Positions 9,557 through 18,501 of a stretch of DNA of 64,000 bases are shown here, in pieces; the first letter of the stretch is position 1; every line of letters starts with the position of its first letter. The stretch is from contig CAWKNX010000016.1 of NCBI GenBank assembly GCA_963851085.1, positions 124,001-188,000 of the forward strand, in the 5' to 3' direction. The notes beneath the pieces were generated by a model. That model saw only the letters and a list, made by a program, of their open reading frames with translations, was not told the origin of the DNA and ran no database searches. Source of the DNA: DATFVJ01 sp963851085. GTDB lineage: Bacteria > Actinomycetota > Actinomycetes > Streptosporangiales > Streptosporangiaceae. The position numbers and the translations under genes are program-made.

Positions 9557-10242
9557 GACGGCGTGGCGAGCTTGATCCCGACACCGCGCACCGTGTGCAG
9601 ATACCGGGGCTGCTGCGCACTCTCCCCATGCTTGCGCCGCAGCCACGCCAGGTGCACGTCCACCGTCTTGTCCGCTCCGCCATAGGGCATGCGCCAAACC
9701 TGCGTCAGAAGCTCGCGCTTGGTCACCACCTGGCCGGCCCGTGCCGCCAGGTAATACAGCAGGTCGAATTCGCGCGGGCTCAGGTCGAGCGGCACCCGGT
9801 CGAGCGTGGCCTCCCGTGCGTCGAGATCCAGGCGCAGACCGCCGACCACGACCGGGCCCGCGCCGCCGTCGCCGTCGTCGCTCACCCGCCGGAGCACCGC
9901 ACGGATCCGCGCGTCGACCTGCCCGGGGCCGAAGGGCTTGACCATGTAGTCGTCGGCCCCGGCGTCGAGGACCTTGACGATCTCGCTCTCGTCGTCGCGT
10001 GCGGTGGCCACGATCACGGGGACCGCGCTCACCGCGCGCATCATGCGGAGGACCTGGTAGCCATCCATGTCGGGCAGACCGAGATCGAGGATGACAAGAT
10101 CGGGCGGTGAGTCGGTGACCTGCTGGAGCGCGGCCATCGCGGTGGGAACACTGACGACCGCGTGACCTCGTTCTGACAGCGAACGGATCAGCGCGCTCCG
10201 GATCGGAGCGTCGTCCTCCACGGCCGCCGGGGAGCGCGGCAT
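9553..10242 (-). CDS. OmpR-family response regulator
   Basis: A 229-residue regulator with a receiver domain (Asp53 in ILDLGLPDMDG, Thr80 in VATARDD, Lys102 in MVKPFGP) and a C-terminal winged helix (LSPREFDLLYYLAARAGQVV, then VWRMPYGGADKTVDVHLAWL and RYLHTVRGVGIKL). It should bind DNA when phosphorylated by the kinase downstream. The first strand is odd: residues MPRSPAAVEDD lack the usual hydrophobic ILVVEDD lead, so the annotated start may have lost a few residues or the fold tolerates it. Only 25 bases separate it from a divergent ORF. Confidence 0.9.
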   Translation of the reverse strand: MPRSPAAVEDDAPIRSALIRSLSERGHAVVSVPTAMAALQQVTDSPPDLVILDLGLPDMDGYQVLRMMRAVSAVPVIVATARDDESEIVKVLDAGADDYMVKPFGPGQVDARIRAVLRRVSDDGDGGAGPVVVGGLRLDLDAREATLDRVPLDLSPREFDLLYYLAARAGQVVTKRELLTQVWRMPYGGADKTVDVHLAWLRRKHGESAQQPRYLHTVRGVGIKLATPS

Positions 10243-10267
10243 ACTGCTCGCCTCCGATGGCGGGACT

Positions 10268-10504
10268 GTGGTGACGCGGTGCGCGGCAGACGGCGCCTAC
10301 CTCAAGTCGTGGAGCCCCGCACAGGGCTTCCTTGTGGACAACGTCGCCCGCGGGCCGGTCGCAATGGCGCACGTGACGTTCGAGTCCTCGGACCGATCTA
10401 TCACGATGCGGATCTCGTGCGTCTCGGGGAGCGCCAGGGTGAACCTGAGCGACAAGCGGATTGGCTGGAGCTCCGACGATCCGGGCCAGCCGGGCGATTC
10501 CTAG
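10268..10504 (+). CDS. C-terminal-like fragment of a hypothetical exported protein
   Basis: A 78-residue ORF (GTG start) with SWSPAQGFLVDNVARGP, then AHVTFESSDRSITMRISC, a beta-rich pattern often seen at the C terminus of actinomycete membrane-anchored hypothetical proteins. There is no signal peptide or membrane helix and no room for a promoter between it and the response regulator, so it is probably the tail of a truncated gene. Confidence 0.35.
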   Translation: MVTRCAADGAYLKSWSPAQGFLVDNVARGPVAMAHVTFESSDRSITMRISCVSGSARVNLSDKRIGWSSDDPGQPGDS

Positions 10505-10669
10505 GACGCCTCTGAACAACGGCGTCCGATCAGCGAGCGGGTCATCCGCGCCCGGCTGGCAAGGCGGAGCCCGAGGCCGCTACCAGCGGTTTGCAACGGC
10601 GAGGGTGACAACGCCGCCAGCCGGGATGCGGGGGCCACGCGAGCCGGGCAGGTGTTGTTCAGCGGCCTC

Positions 10670-10755
10670 CCGGGCACGCCCGGATCGTCAGGGCTCGCCC
10701 GGGCGCCCGCGTCGTCAGCGCTCGTCCGGGCGCCCGCATCGTCAGGGCTGGTCCG
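10670..10755. repeat. Tandem repeat, ~30-bp unit
   Basis: Units of the form GTCAGGGCTCGCCCGGGCGC are repeated about three times just downstream of the ferredoxin gene. The flanking 10505-10669 holds no gene. Confidence 0.6.
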
Positions 10756-10963
10756 GTGCGTCCTGCTGGATCCGCAGAGCGAGCACCGGGCACGCGGCTG
10801 CCGCGTGGCGGGCGATCTCGGCCAGTTCCGCTGGCAGCGGCTGGCCGGAGACGATCGGATAGCCCCACGGGTCCAGGCTGATCATCTCGGGCAGCAGTTC
10901 GGCGCACATGCCGTGGGCGGTGCAGGCAATCGGGTTGACCAGCAGCCGGTGACTCACCGCCAC
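10742..10963 (-). CDS. Small ferredoxin (3Fe-4S type)
   Basis: A 73-residue ferredoxin. CTAHGMC (C-x5-C) near residues 14-20 and ACPVLAL near 61-67 form the three-cysteine pattern of actinobacterial 3Fe-4S ferredoxins, with an intervening acidic stretch LLPEMISLDPWGYP. It is the last gene of the redox cluster and its ATG overlaps the 3' end of the NuoF-like frame. A role as electron carrier between the NuoF-like flavoprotein and the membrane cytochrome is inferred from position. Confidence 0.8.
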   Translation of the reverse strand: MAVSHRLLVNPIACTAHGMCAELLPEMISLDPWGYPIVSGQPLPAELAEIARHAAAACPVLALRIQQDAPDQP

Positions 10964-12103
10964 CCCGCCATCGGCCCGTCGTCAGGCGGGAGCGGCAGCT
11001 GCGGTTCGCGCCGCAGGCCGGCGCAGGGGCCGCGCTGCTCGTGCAGGCGTGCGTCCGCGGCGAATGCCGCAAGCGCGCTCGCGGCGAACTGGCTCGCGCC
11101 GTCCGGGTGACGGCAGGCGCCGCACCCGTTCACCAGGCGCTGGAACCGGGTCACACGGTCACGCTGCCCGGACCGGCCACCGCGATAGGCAAGGTCGGCG
11201 AGGGCGCCCGCGAGGGCCGGCAAGCCCATCACGCAGGGGCCACATTGAGCCGCCGTCTCCCCGGCCAGGTAGCCGAGCACGCGCGCCGTCTCGGCGAGAC
11301 CGCAGGCCGACGAGGGCAACGCGATGAGCACGCCGGCGCCAAGCAAGCCGCCGGCCGCCCGCAGGTCGGCGTGCGTCATCCGGACGTGCCACGCGACGTC
11401 GATGGGCAGCCAGGCCCCGAAATAACCGCCGGTCAGAACGGCCTGAAGCGGCTCGGCCAGGCCGGCCAGGGTCAGCACCTGGCCGATGGTGGTGCCGAGC
11501 GCGATCTCGTAGATCCCGGGCCTGCCGACGGCACCACCGACACTGAGCAGCGTGGAACCCGGCGCGGACGGCAGCCCGGCGCTGCGGAACCAGCGGTCGC
11601 CATATCGGGCGATCAGCGCGAGGTTGGCGAGCGTCTCGACGTTGTTGACGAGCGTGGCACGCCCGCGGACCCCGCTCTCGTGTGTCCGGGGCGGGGCGAA
11701 TGTCGGTTTGGCCGGGCCCCCGTTGAGGAAGTGCACGATCGCGGACTGCTCGCTGGCGACATACCGGGCCGGGATCTGCCGCACCCGGATCGTCACGGGA
11801 TCCACGCGCGCGTTGTTCCGTTCCTCGAGCGCCGCGCGCAGCGAGGCGAGCACGTCGCTCTGGCCACGGTGACGCACAGATAGGCGGCACGTGCGCCGAC
11901 CGCGTCGGCGGCCAGGGCGATCCCGTCGAGAACCCAGGTGCGGCAGGCGCGTGAGCAGCAACCTGTCCTTGAAGCTCGCTGGCTCGCCCTCCGCGCCGTT
12001 GGCCACCACGACGGTGTCGCCGCCGCCCGAGGCGACCGCACGCAGCTTGGCGCCGGTCGGGAAGCCGGCGCCGCCGCGCCCGGTCAGGCCCGAGACTGGT
12101 CAC
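10954..12103 (-). pseudogene. NuoF-like NADH dehydrogenase/SLBB protein, frameshifted
   Basis: The chain reads GRGGAGFPTGAKLRAVA and VVVANGAEGEPASFKD (FMN/NADH site), then VLDGIALAADAVGARAAYLC in a second frame, then SDVLASLRAALEERN in the first frame. It continues with NNVETLANLALIARYGD, a SLBB segment (GAVGRPGIYEIALGTTIGQV), the Fe-S cysteines SACGLAET and QCGPCVMG, and GCGACRHPDGASQF. At least two compensating frame changes lie between about 11880 and 11960, and another near the start, where only a GTG at 12103 in the wrong frame is available. The family oxidises NAD(P)H for a flavin/Fe-S chain. Either a true pseudogene or assembly indels; everything after residue ~100 is intact. Confidence 0.7.
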
Positions 12104-12897
12104 GGTTGGTCGCCCTTCGCTTCGCTGGCCCGGGCAGGAGCCTGGGTGACGGTCGCCGGCGACACGGCCCGCTGGCCAGGCGCCGGTGGCGTTCCCGCGC
12201 GTTTCGCCCAGCCCGGGCGCAGCGGCCCGTGCTGGGCCCAGTTACCTGCCGCGAGGAGGGCCACGATCGCCAAAGTGGCCGCGCCGAGCCGGAGTATCCC
12301 GTGCTGCGGCCAGCCGTAGGCAACCCGCAGCGAGAATGCGCAGAGCACGGTGAGGACGCAGCCCATGGTGAGGACGAGCACCCAGCGGGTACGCGGGTCG
12401 CTGCCGGTCCCGAGACCATGCAGCACCGCTACCGGCCAGCACGCGTACGCGGCCCAGTGCGTCAGCCGCCACAGCCGGTGCCCCAGGCGGACGCGGAGCA
12501 CACTGGTGACAGCGAGGGCGAGGAGCAGGTCAAACGCGACCGCGCCCAGACCGAGCCACAGCGGGCGGTAGGCCGAGACGAACGGGATGATGGCGTCGCG
12601 CCACCGGATCGGCGTGTAGGTGTCCGCCACCGTGGTGACCACGTGTATCGCGACGAACATGAGCACGAGCATGGAGAGGTTCCTGTGCAGCCCGGCCGTG
12701 AGGAACCTCGGCCACCGTGGGGCCGCGAACCGCACGTTGATGAGGATGCCGAGCACGACGCAGGCGCTGAGCAGGACGAGAGCCACGAGGCCGGTTGCCC
12801 TGGTGAGGAACCACAGCGGGCTCGGGCCACTCGAGACGACGCTGCTTGAGACGACGCCGCCAGAGACGACGCCGCTTGAGACGGCAATGCCCGTCAC
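12100..12897 (-). CDS. Ferric-reductase-like transmembrane protein (YedZ/MsrQ-like)
   Basis: A 265-residue membrane protein with about six helices. FLTRATGLVALVLLSACVVL starts the core; histidines in LHRNLSMLVLMFVAIHVVTT and WRLTHWAAYACWPVAVLHGL are in the positions that hold haem b in the ferric-reductase-like domain. A Val/Ser-rich repeat (SGVVSGGVVSSSVVSSG) precedes it, and a polar tail with APARASEAKGDQP follows. The GTG start overlaps the ApbE stop (GTGA). It likely passes electrons between the flavinylated or NuoF-like partners and the outside or a membrane acceptor. Confidence 0.8.
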   Translation of the reverse strand: MTGIAVSSGVVSGGVVSSSVVSSGPSPLWFLTRATGLVALVLLSACVVLGILINVRFAAPRWPRFLTAGLHRNLSMLVLMFVAIHVVTTVADTYTPIRWRDAIIPFVSAYRPLWLGLGAVAFDLLLALAVTSVLRVRLGHRLWRLTHWAAYACWPVAVLHGLGTGSDPRTRWVLVLTMGCVLTVLCAFSLRVAYGWPQHGILRLGAATLAIVALLAAGNWAQHGPLRPGWAKRAGTPPAPGQRAVSPATVTQAPARASEAKGDQP

Positions 12898-13880
12898 CGC
12901 AGGCGTCCAGGATCCGTGGGCCAGTCACCCGCATCTTCGGGCCAGCCGCCAACGGTCGTCACGGCCGCGCCGGTGGCGACCAGGCGGGCAGGCAGGCCTA
13001 GCCCGCCCAGCCATCCCGGTGCGGCGGGCCCGCGGATGATGGCCGCGGTGCTCGCCGCGTTCGCGTCGACGCAGCTTGCCGCGGCCACGCTCACCGTCCG
13101 CCAGCAGGTGCGGACGGGCTCACCGGTCCCCGGAGCGACGATGTGGTGCACGCGCCGGCCGCCGATGCGCCAGGTCCGCACCGTGACACTCGACGTGGCG
13201 AGCCCGCCTGCGCCGATCGCGACCGTCGGCCCGGGTGCGTCAGGTCCCGCCGCGTGATCGTCTGTGACCCGCACCCGCCACCCGCCGCCTGGCGGTGGGC
13301 CGGCCACGGCGATGTCGCCACCGAGGTTGACGAGCACGCCGCAGCCGAGCGCGGCGGCGATGGCGGCGGCGGCGGCACGGTCGGCGGCAAGTGCCTTCGC
13401 CGTGGCGCCAAGATCCAGCATCACCCCCGCGGGCACCTGAACCACCCGCTTGGCCGCACCCGTCGCGGGCGAAGGGTGCAGCCGCACCGACCGCCACCCG
13501 GGCAGCGGCGCGGGGGCGGCGGCCGCGCGGTGCCGCCCCCGCACCACCTCGGCGAAATCACGGTCGTAGCCGAGATCCATCAGCGCTCGCCCGCACGTCG
13601 GATCGACGTCACCGTCGGTCATCCGCGCCGCGCGAAGCGCCACCTCGAGCGCGGCGGCGAGCAGCGCGCTCACCAGGACCGGGCGCCCCTGTGCGCGGTT
13701 CACCCTCGCAAGCTCGGAGTCGTCGCGGAACCTGCTGCACGCGGCGTCGATACGGCTGAGTTCAGCTGTGAGCAGGTCACGTGCCGCGGCCAGCGCGGCC
13801 GGTTCGGTGACAAGCACGGTCGCGCTCGTGCCAAGCGCGGGAAACGTCACGCCGGTGACGGCAGCCTCGGCCGTCGTCAC
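12894..13880 (-). CDS. apbE: FAD:protein FMN transferase (ApbE family)
   Basis: A 328-residue enzyme that attaches FMN from FAD to Thr of partner proteins. TFPALGTSATVLVTEP and ELSRIDAACSRFRDDSELAR begin the domain; DVDPTCGRALMDLGYDRDF, LDLGATAKALAADRAA (normally DLGGIAKGYA), VNLGGDIAVAGP and the GLATSSVTVR(T)W / HHIVAPGTGEP block (usually THIIDP) are all present. No signal peptide is evident, so a cytoplasmic or atypically exported form is possible. GTG start at 13880 overlaps the preceding stop by four bases. No FMN-accepting (S/T)GA(T/S) protein is visible next to it, so its target is unclear. Confidence 0.82.
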   Translation of the reverse strand: MTTAEAAVTGVTFPALGTSATVLVTEPAALAAARDLLTAELSRIDAACSRFRDDSELARVNRAQGRPVLVSALLAAALEVALRAARMTDGDVDPTCGRALMDLGYDRDFAEVVRGRHRAAAAPAPLPGWRSVRLHPSPATGAAKRVVQVPAGVMLDLGATAKALAADRAAAAAIAAALGCGVLVNLGGDIAVAGPPPGGGWRVRVTDDHAAGPDAPGPTVAIGAGGLATSSVTVRTWRIGGRRVHHIVAPGTGEPVRTCWRTVSVAAASCVDANAASTAAIIRGPAAPGWLGGLGLPARLVATGAAVTTVGGWPEDAGDWPTDPGRLR

Positions 13881-14269
13881 GAGCCACCCGACACGGTATG
13901 GGTCGGTGCCGGTGTTGGCGCTGGCGCTGGCGGTGGCGCTGGTACCGGCGCCGGTGCCGAACTTGGCGGTGCCGGGGCAGGGGCCGGCGCCTGCCCCGTC
14001 GTCGACTGGCTCGTCGAAGCCGCCGCGTGCCGCACGGCCTTCGGCTTCCTTGTCACGGTCACCGTGACGGTCGGTGCCGGCGCCTGCGACGGTGTCGGCT
14101 GCGCCGTGGTGGCCTGGCTGTTGGCGGACTGCGCCGGGGTCGAGTGGTAGAAGACTGAGGTCAGCGCGAGCGCGGAAACCGCGGCGACGCCTGCGGTGCG
14201 CCAGGTCAACTGCGACAGGCGGCGCAGGCCCTCGTTTCTGGCTTCGTCGGAGTGGTCGAATCGGTTCAC
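13877..14269 (-). CDS. Membrane-anchored Pro/Ala-rich protein, first gene of redox cluster
   Basis: A 130-residue protein: charged N terminus, one helix near residues 24-40 (AGVAAVSALALTSVFYH), then a long Thr/Pro/Ala tail (APTVTVTVTRKPKAV, APAPAPAPP) expected outside the membrane. The GTG start at 14269 has TGAGGAAT just upstream. Homologous positions in related clusters are held by FMN-binding proteins, but no FMN-acceptor motif is seen here, so it may have lost that domain or be only a scaffold. Overlaps apbE by four bases. Confidence 0.6.
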   Translation of the reverse strand: MNRFDHSDEARNEGLRRLSQLTWRTAGVAAVSALALTSVFYHSTPAQSANSQATTAQPTPSQAPAPTVTVTVTRKPKAVRHAAASTSQSTTGQAPAPAPAPPSSAPAPVPAPPPAPAPTPAPTHTVSGGS

Positions 14270-14388
14270 GGGATTCCTCAGAATGGTCTCGATTGGCTGC
14301 ACGGCGCCGCATATTCGCTTCGCCGTCCCCGTCACCGCGCGGTGCTCCGTGGCCGAGATCGCGTACGGATCCCCGCGTGAGGATCACT

Positions 14389-14439
14389 TTCGTCAGGACA
14401 CTTCGTCAGGACACTTCGTCAGGACACTTCGTCAGGACC
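14389..14439. repeat. 13-bp tandem repeat, four copies
   Basis: Unit TTCGTCAGGACAC, starting at 14389, 14402, 14415 and 14428 (last copy partial), in the region upstream of the redox cluster. A promoter/operator role is possible but unproven. Confidence 0.85.
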
Positions 14440-14714
14440 GCTGAGCCGCAAGCCCATCGGTAGTCCAGTTAAGGCGTCGCTAAGAACGCCCCAACGTCCG
14501 GCGAGGAAACAGATGCGCTGAGCCCGGTGCAGCGCGCAGGCGGTTCTGCGCGCTCGGCGAGGCGGGGCGCCGCGCTCGGCGCCTTCGCGGCCTGCGTCGC
14601 CTTCGCGGCCTGCGTCGCCTTCGCTGCGGGCACTGCGGGCGCCGCAGGCGCTTCCGGTACGTTTGGCCGCAGGGCACCATGGCACCGGGGATTTGGCCGC
14701 GGCGAGGAGACACG
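14440..14714. other. Intergenic region with 18-bp degenerate repeats
   Basis: No gene. About three imperfect copies of GCCTTCGCGGCCTGCGTC lie at 14580-14630 just before the dienelactone hydrolase gene. Confidence 0.5.
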
Positions 14715-15437
14715 ATGGCCGACGAGCGGGTTCCGACCGATCACGGCGAGATGCCCGTGTACTTCGCCAGGCCTTCTGGCGAAGGACCATGGCCGGGCGT
14801 CGTCGTGATCCATGACGCCTTGGGAATGAGCCAGGATTTGCGCAACCAGGCCGACTGGCTGGCGGGCGAGGGTTACCTGGCGGCCGCACCGGATCTGTTC
14901 TTCTGGGGCGGGAGAATCGCGTGCCTGCGCGCGATCATGCGCGACGTGCGGGCCCGGCAGGGCAGGTCGTTCTATGACGTCGAGGCCGTGCGCTCGTGGC
15001 TGGTGGACCGCGACGACTGCACCGGCAGGGTCGGCGTGATCGGTTTCTGCATGGGCGGCGGCTTCGCGTTGCTGCTCGCTCCCAATCATGGGTTCGCCGC
15101 TGCAAGCGTCAACTACGGCACTGCCCCGAAGGACTCGTACACGGAGAGTTTCCTCGCGCGCGCCTGTCCCATCGTCGGCAGCTACGGGGCAAAGGACCGC
15201 GCGCTTCGCGGCGCGGCCGACCGGCTGGACCGGGCTCTGACAGCAGTCGGCGTGGATCACGACGTGAAGGAATATCCGGGCGCCGGGCACTCGTTCCTCA
15301 ACGACCACGACCCGGCTGACGTGCCGAAAGTACTCGCGGTGATGGGGAAATTCGCCGGCGGTGGCTACCACGAGCCCTCGGCCCACGACGCCCGCCGCCG
15401 GATCATCGCCTTCTTCGGCGCACACCTCACGTCGTAG
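14715..15437 (+). CDS. Dienelactone hydrolase family protein
   Basis: A 240-residue alpha/beta hydrolase. GVVVIHDALGMSQDLRNQAD holds the oxyanion region, GVIGFCMGGGFALLL the nucleophile Cys (Cys-type, as in dienelactone hydrolase), YGAKDRAL the Asp and YPGAGHSFLNDH the His. The family opens dienelactones in chloroaromatic breakdown, but many actinomycete members act on unknown esters. The ATG at 14715 follows GAGGAG. It is monocistronic, followed by the 76-bp repeat array. Confidence 0.88.
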   Translation: MADERVPTDHGEMPVYFARPSGEGPWPGVVVIHDALGMSQDLRNQADWLAGEGYLAAAPDLFFWGGRIACLRAIMRDVRARQGRSFYDVEAVRSWLVDRDDCTGRVGVIGFCMGGGFALLLAPNHGFAAASVNYGTAPKDSYTESFLARACPIVGSYGAKDRALRGAADRLDRALTAVGVDHDVKEYPGAGHSFLNDHDPADVPKVLAVMGKFAGGGYHEPSAHDARRRIIAFFGAHLTS

Positions 15438-15496
15438 GAACCGTGCCCCAGTCCGCCTTGTCCGCTCGCCCCGGCCAGCCCACCACCGGAATCTAT

Positions 15497-15770
15497 CCTT
15501 AACGGCTGCCGCGGATGCGGCGTCCGCTGGTGCGGGGGGATCCCGGGGGGTCGCCCCCCGGGACTGGCACAGCCTTAACGGCTGCCGCGGACGCGGCGTC
15601 CGCTGGTGCGGGGGGATCCCGGGGGGTCGCCCCCCGGGACTGGCACAGCCTTAACGGCTGCCGCGGACGCGGCGTCCGCTGGTGCGGGCCGGCGCGGGGG
15701 CCGTCCCGGGGGTCGCCTCCGGGGCTGAACAGATCCTTAACGGCTGCCGCCGCGTGTCACGCTCCTGCCC
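15497..15770. repeat. 76-bp tandem repeat array with GC-rich hairpins
   Basis: Units start with CCTTAACGGCTGCCGCGG at 15497, 15573 and 15649 (exact 76-bp period) with a partial one at 15735. Each full unit carries CCCGGGGGG TCG CCCCCCGGG, a perfect nine-base stem (for example 15542-15562). The same unit recurs at 22406-22600. The array lies between dienelactone hydrolase and tRNA-Gly and could end transcription, but it has no T-run. Confidence 0.85.
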
Positions 15771-15886
15771 CGGGTCGCCGCTCCTGCGTCGGCGACCGGT
15801 CTGCCAGGCGGCATGTGCCGCGTGGATCGCGACCCGGTACGCTACCCGGTGACGGCCTAGCGGGATCCGCGATCCGGCCTCGCCGT

Positions 15887-15957
15887 GCGGGCGTAGCTCA
15901 ATGGTAGAGCCCCAGCCTTCCAAGCTGGCCATGCGGGTTCGATTCCCGTCGCCCGCT
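15887..15957 (+). tRNA. tRNA-Gly (anticodon TCC)
   Basis: A 71-base cloverleaf: acceptor GCGGGCG paired with CGCCCGC, D arm GCTC...AGAGC, anticodon stem CCAGC/GCTGG with loop CTTCCAA (anticodon TCC, reading GGA), and T arm CGGGTTCGATTCCCG. CCA is not encoded. Its 3' 37 bases are duplicated at 19323-19359, marking it as the attachment site of an integrated element. Confidence 0.93.
15917..15953 (+). other. att site (tRNA side) of 3.4-kb element
   Basis: 37 bases from the anticodon loop to the acceptor stem (beginning CTTCCAAGCTGG), identical to 19323-19359. This is the usual layout of an integrase attachment core that restores the tRNA 3' end. Confidence 0.85.
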
Positions 15958-16287
15958 CTCGCCTTGTTTGCGCAGCTCAGGGGCATGATTGCTTCGCCCT
16001 GAGTGATCTTCACGATGCGGACTTGCGCCCGCGTGCCCGTTGCGTGCCCGATCCCCTCGCACCGTTGCGCTTCCTTCGGGCCTCTCGGAGAACCAGGCCC
16101 ATGCCTGCCGCGATGGCCTGGTCGCGCCTCTTGCGGAATTCCAGTGTTGACCGGAACTGGATTGTCGCACTTCAGAACGGCGTGCGGCCCATCCCCGGCC
16201 GGTATCCCCTGGCGGGATATAGGCTCGCAATCAGTCACGGCACATCAACGCTCAGGCATCCTCGTGCCCGGAGGGGATAACGACCAC
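15958..16287. other. Element left end without a clear gene
   Basis: A minus-strand frame between about 16150 and 16010 reads FRKRRDQAIAAGMGLVLREA and then a very basic tail to a stop. It has no start codon in frame and is not recognised; it may be the tail of a lost element gene. Confidence 0.3.
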
Positions 16288-17189
16288 ATGCCCGGCCGCG
16301 CCAGCGACTTAATCACGATCCCCGGCTCGTTCTGGCAGCGAGCCGAGACCATCGCGGCCCTGCGCAACCGCGACATCGGGCGGCTGTTCCAGCTCCTGCG
16401 CCAGTACGCAGGCGCCAGTCAGACACAGATCGCCATCGCGTGCCAAATGAGCCAAAGCAAGGTCAGCAACATCATGAGAGGAGAACAGGCAGGTCCGCAC
16501 GCTCGCGCTGTTCGACCGCATCGCAGACGGACTTCAAATGCCCGATCCTGCGCGCATCAGCCTCGGCCTGGCGCCTCGCACCGCGTCTCCCCCAGTCGCA
16601 CAGATAACGGTGAGACCTCGGCCGCAGGCCGACGCCATCCCGGCGCGGATACTGGCCCAGGCTTGCAGTCGTCCCCACGCTCCGATGTTCTTGACGTGGA
16701 GCGCGGAGGCAAACAGGAGGACGACGACCCGGTGCAACGCCGAACCTTTGTCGGGCTGACCGGCGCATCCATGTTCAGCGCCATCCTCGCCGACACCGCC
16801 AGCACCCACCCGCGCGACAGCATCGAGCACTTCGCACCGGTCCTCGCCGCCATCGACACCGCGCCCGGCTCAGCCGATGCCGCCCCCGACCTGGCGGCAT
16901 TGACGAACGCCGTCCGGCAGACCAGGCGCGACTACCAGGCGTGCCGCCACTCCGGCCTGATCAGGTACCTTCCAGCCCTGCTCACCCGCCTGCACACCGC
17001 ATCCGCAGCCCTCACTGGTGACGCCCGGCTCCGGGTGTTCGCACTGTCCGCCGACGCCCATCACGTCGCCGCCGGGCTGCTCCTCAAGCTCGACGACCAG
17101 GGCCTGGCCTACCTCGCGTCCGCTCAGCCCCGCCCACCGTCAAGGGCGAAGCCGAGGAATTCGCGACCGGCATCGGGGTCTCCCGGTGA
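16288..17189 (+). pseudogene. XRE-family regulator, frameshifted and internally deleted
   Basis: The ATG at 16288 follows GGAGGGG. The first frame reads LFQLLRQYAGASQTQIAIAC and MSQSKVSNIMRGEQ, a classic helix-turn-helix. The next helix (VRTLALFDRIADGLQMPDPA) is in another frame, and the first frame resumes at about 16690 with RRTFVGLTGASMFSAILAD and a TPR-like region (LPALLTRLHTASAALTGDAR). The TPR part ends abruptly near 17120 and a short third frame, KGEAEEFATGIGVSR, closes on a TGA that overlaps the flavoprotein GTG. Intact relatives are ~400-residue regulators common in actinomycetes. At least two frame changes make it inactive unless they are sequence errors. Confidence 0.7.
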
Positions 17190-17752
17190 CCCAGGCCGAC
17201 CAGGGCCGCGTTCTGACGATCATCGTGTGCGGCGCCGGCCCCGCCTCCGCGGTCGGCACGCTCGTCGCGCTCGCCCACGACCGCAGCTGGACCGTCCAGG
17301 TCATCGCCACCCCCGCCGCCCTCGACTTCCTCGACCAGGCCGCCATCGCCACCCAGACCGGCAGCCCCGTCCGCAGCCACTACCGCAAACCCGGCGAACC
17401 CAGATCCCGCCCAGCCGACGCCATCATCGTCGCCCCCGCCACCTACAACACCATCAACAAATGGGCACACGGCATCAGCGACACCTACGCCCTCGGCATC
17501 CTCGCCGAAACCACCGGCCTCGCCGTGCCGATCGTCGTCCTGCCGTTCGTCAACTCGGCCCTCGCCAGCCGCCCGCCGTTCCAGCGAAGTGTCGAATCCC
17601 TGCGCGCCGAAGGCGTGAAGATTCTTCTCGGCCCCGGTGGCGTCCAGCCCCACCAGCCCCACACCGGCGGCACCCTCGTCGACAGCTACCCCTGGCATCT
17701 CGCGCTCGATGAAGCCGAACGCCTCCTCGACTCGCACCGCATCCCGCGCTGA
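17186..17752 (+). CDS. Flavoprotein-family protein (PPC decarboxylase/CoaC-like)
   Basis: A 188-residue Rossmann-like protein of the flavoprotein family. LTIIVCGAGPASAVGTLVAL near the N terminus, WTVQVIATPAALDFLDQAA, then ADAIIVAPATYNTINKWAHG with the APATxNTxxK active-site style motif, and PIVVLPFVNSALASRPPFQ support it. Members bind FMN and decarboxylate peptidyl-cysteine or phosphopantothenoylcysteine-like substrates, but many actinomycete copies next to XRE regulators have no known role. GTG start at 17186 overlaps an upstream TGA. Confidence 0.75.
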   Translation: MTQADQGRVLTIIVCGAGPASAVGTLVALAHDRSWTVQVIATPAALDFLDQAAIATQTGSPVRSHYRKPGEPRSRPADAIIVAPATYNTINKWAHGISDTYALGILAETTGLAVPIVVLPFVNSALASRPPFQRSVESLRAEGVKILLGPGGVQPHQPHTGGTLVDSYPWHLALDEAERLLDSHRIPR

Positions 17753-17789
17753 GCACGGCTAGTGCCGCAGGGATGCTGTCCCTTGTTCA

Positions 17790-18083
17790 TCAGCGATCCA
17801 GCATGCGCAGCCCAAGCAGTGTCTCGGCGCTCCGTATCTCCCCTGCCGCGATCAGACCTGGCACCGACGCGACCGGAACCCATTCCCTCCGCGCGATCCC
17901 ATCAGCGGCGCTAATCGGGATCGCCAACTCGCTCCACTCCGTGGCCCACGAACACCACACGCTCGGCAATTCGCAGGCCAGGCTATATGTGACAGCGGCA
18001 CGCAAAATCGCCATCGCGAACGCCCGGCCTGTGCCGGACGCTACGACCCGGACTGTGGGTATTGCGCCGTCGATTGGTCTCAT
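17790..18083 (-). CDS. Hypothetical protein, possible Nudix-like tail
   Basis: A 97-residue ORF with FAMAILRAAVTYSLACELP and a C terminus WVPVASVPGLIAAGEIRSAE. That end resembles the last helix of actinomycete Nudix hydrolases (WVPxxEVPGLIAAGEI), but no Nudix box is present in this frame and no ribosome binding site precedes the ATG; the frame remains open further upstream. Probably a truncated gene within the tRNA-borne element. Confidence 0.35.
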   Translation of the reverse strand: MRPIDGAIPTVRVVASGTGRAFAMAILRAAVTYSLACELPSVWCSWATEWSELAIPISAADGIARREWVPVASVPGLIAAGEIRSAETLLGLRMLDR

Positions 18084-18501
18084 GTCACGCGCGTCGGCGT
18101 GGCATTTGGCGCTGCGCGGGCCAAGGGGACGGTCACGGCTGAGAGCGCGAGCAGCGTAAGGCCAAACACGATGCTAGGGCCTGTATCGGCCGAACGCTAA
18201 CTCCATCAGCTTCGGGTTACACGCCAGCACCCGGACGAGCCCGGCCGCCATCAGCGGCAGCATCGCCCGTACCGCAGACCACAAGACCCCGTGACGATGG
18301 CACCACGTACGAGGCCGGAACACGAGATTTCTCACAGCCGTCTCACGGACTGGGGAGACGGCGCGGGACTCGGGCGTTCATGGCGGACACCTGATGGACC
18401 CTCACCTGCGGATGCGGATTCTGGCGCACCGCCCGGACTCGCTGCACTGATCTACGAATCAGACGGTCGGCCATCACCCCCTCCTCTGGCATCATCGATA
18501 T
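18084..18501. other. Gap inside tRNA-borne element
   Basis: No supported gene; short ORFs on both strands lack starts or motifs. Confidence 0.4.

Noticed and set aside
11041..11883. Plus-strand ORF opposite the NuoF-like gene
   Set aside because: The minus strand carries recognisable motifs; this is a shadow.
15651..16238. Minus-strand ORF containing GNRTRMASLEGWGSTIELRP over the tRNA-Gly region
   Set aside because: This peptide arises from translating the antisense of a tRNA gene; a similar one appears at 19182-19436 from the duplicated tRNA end.
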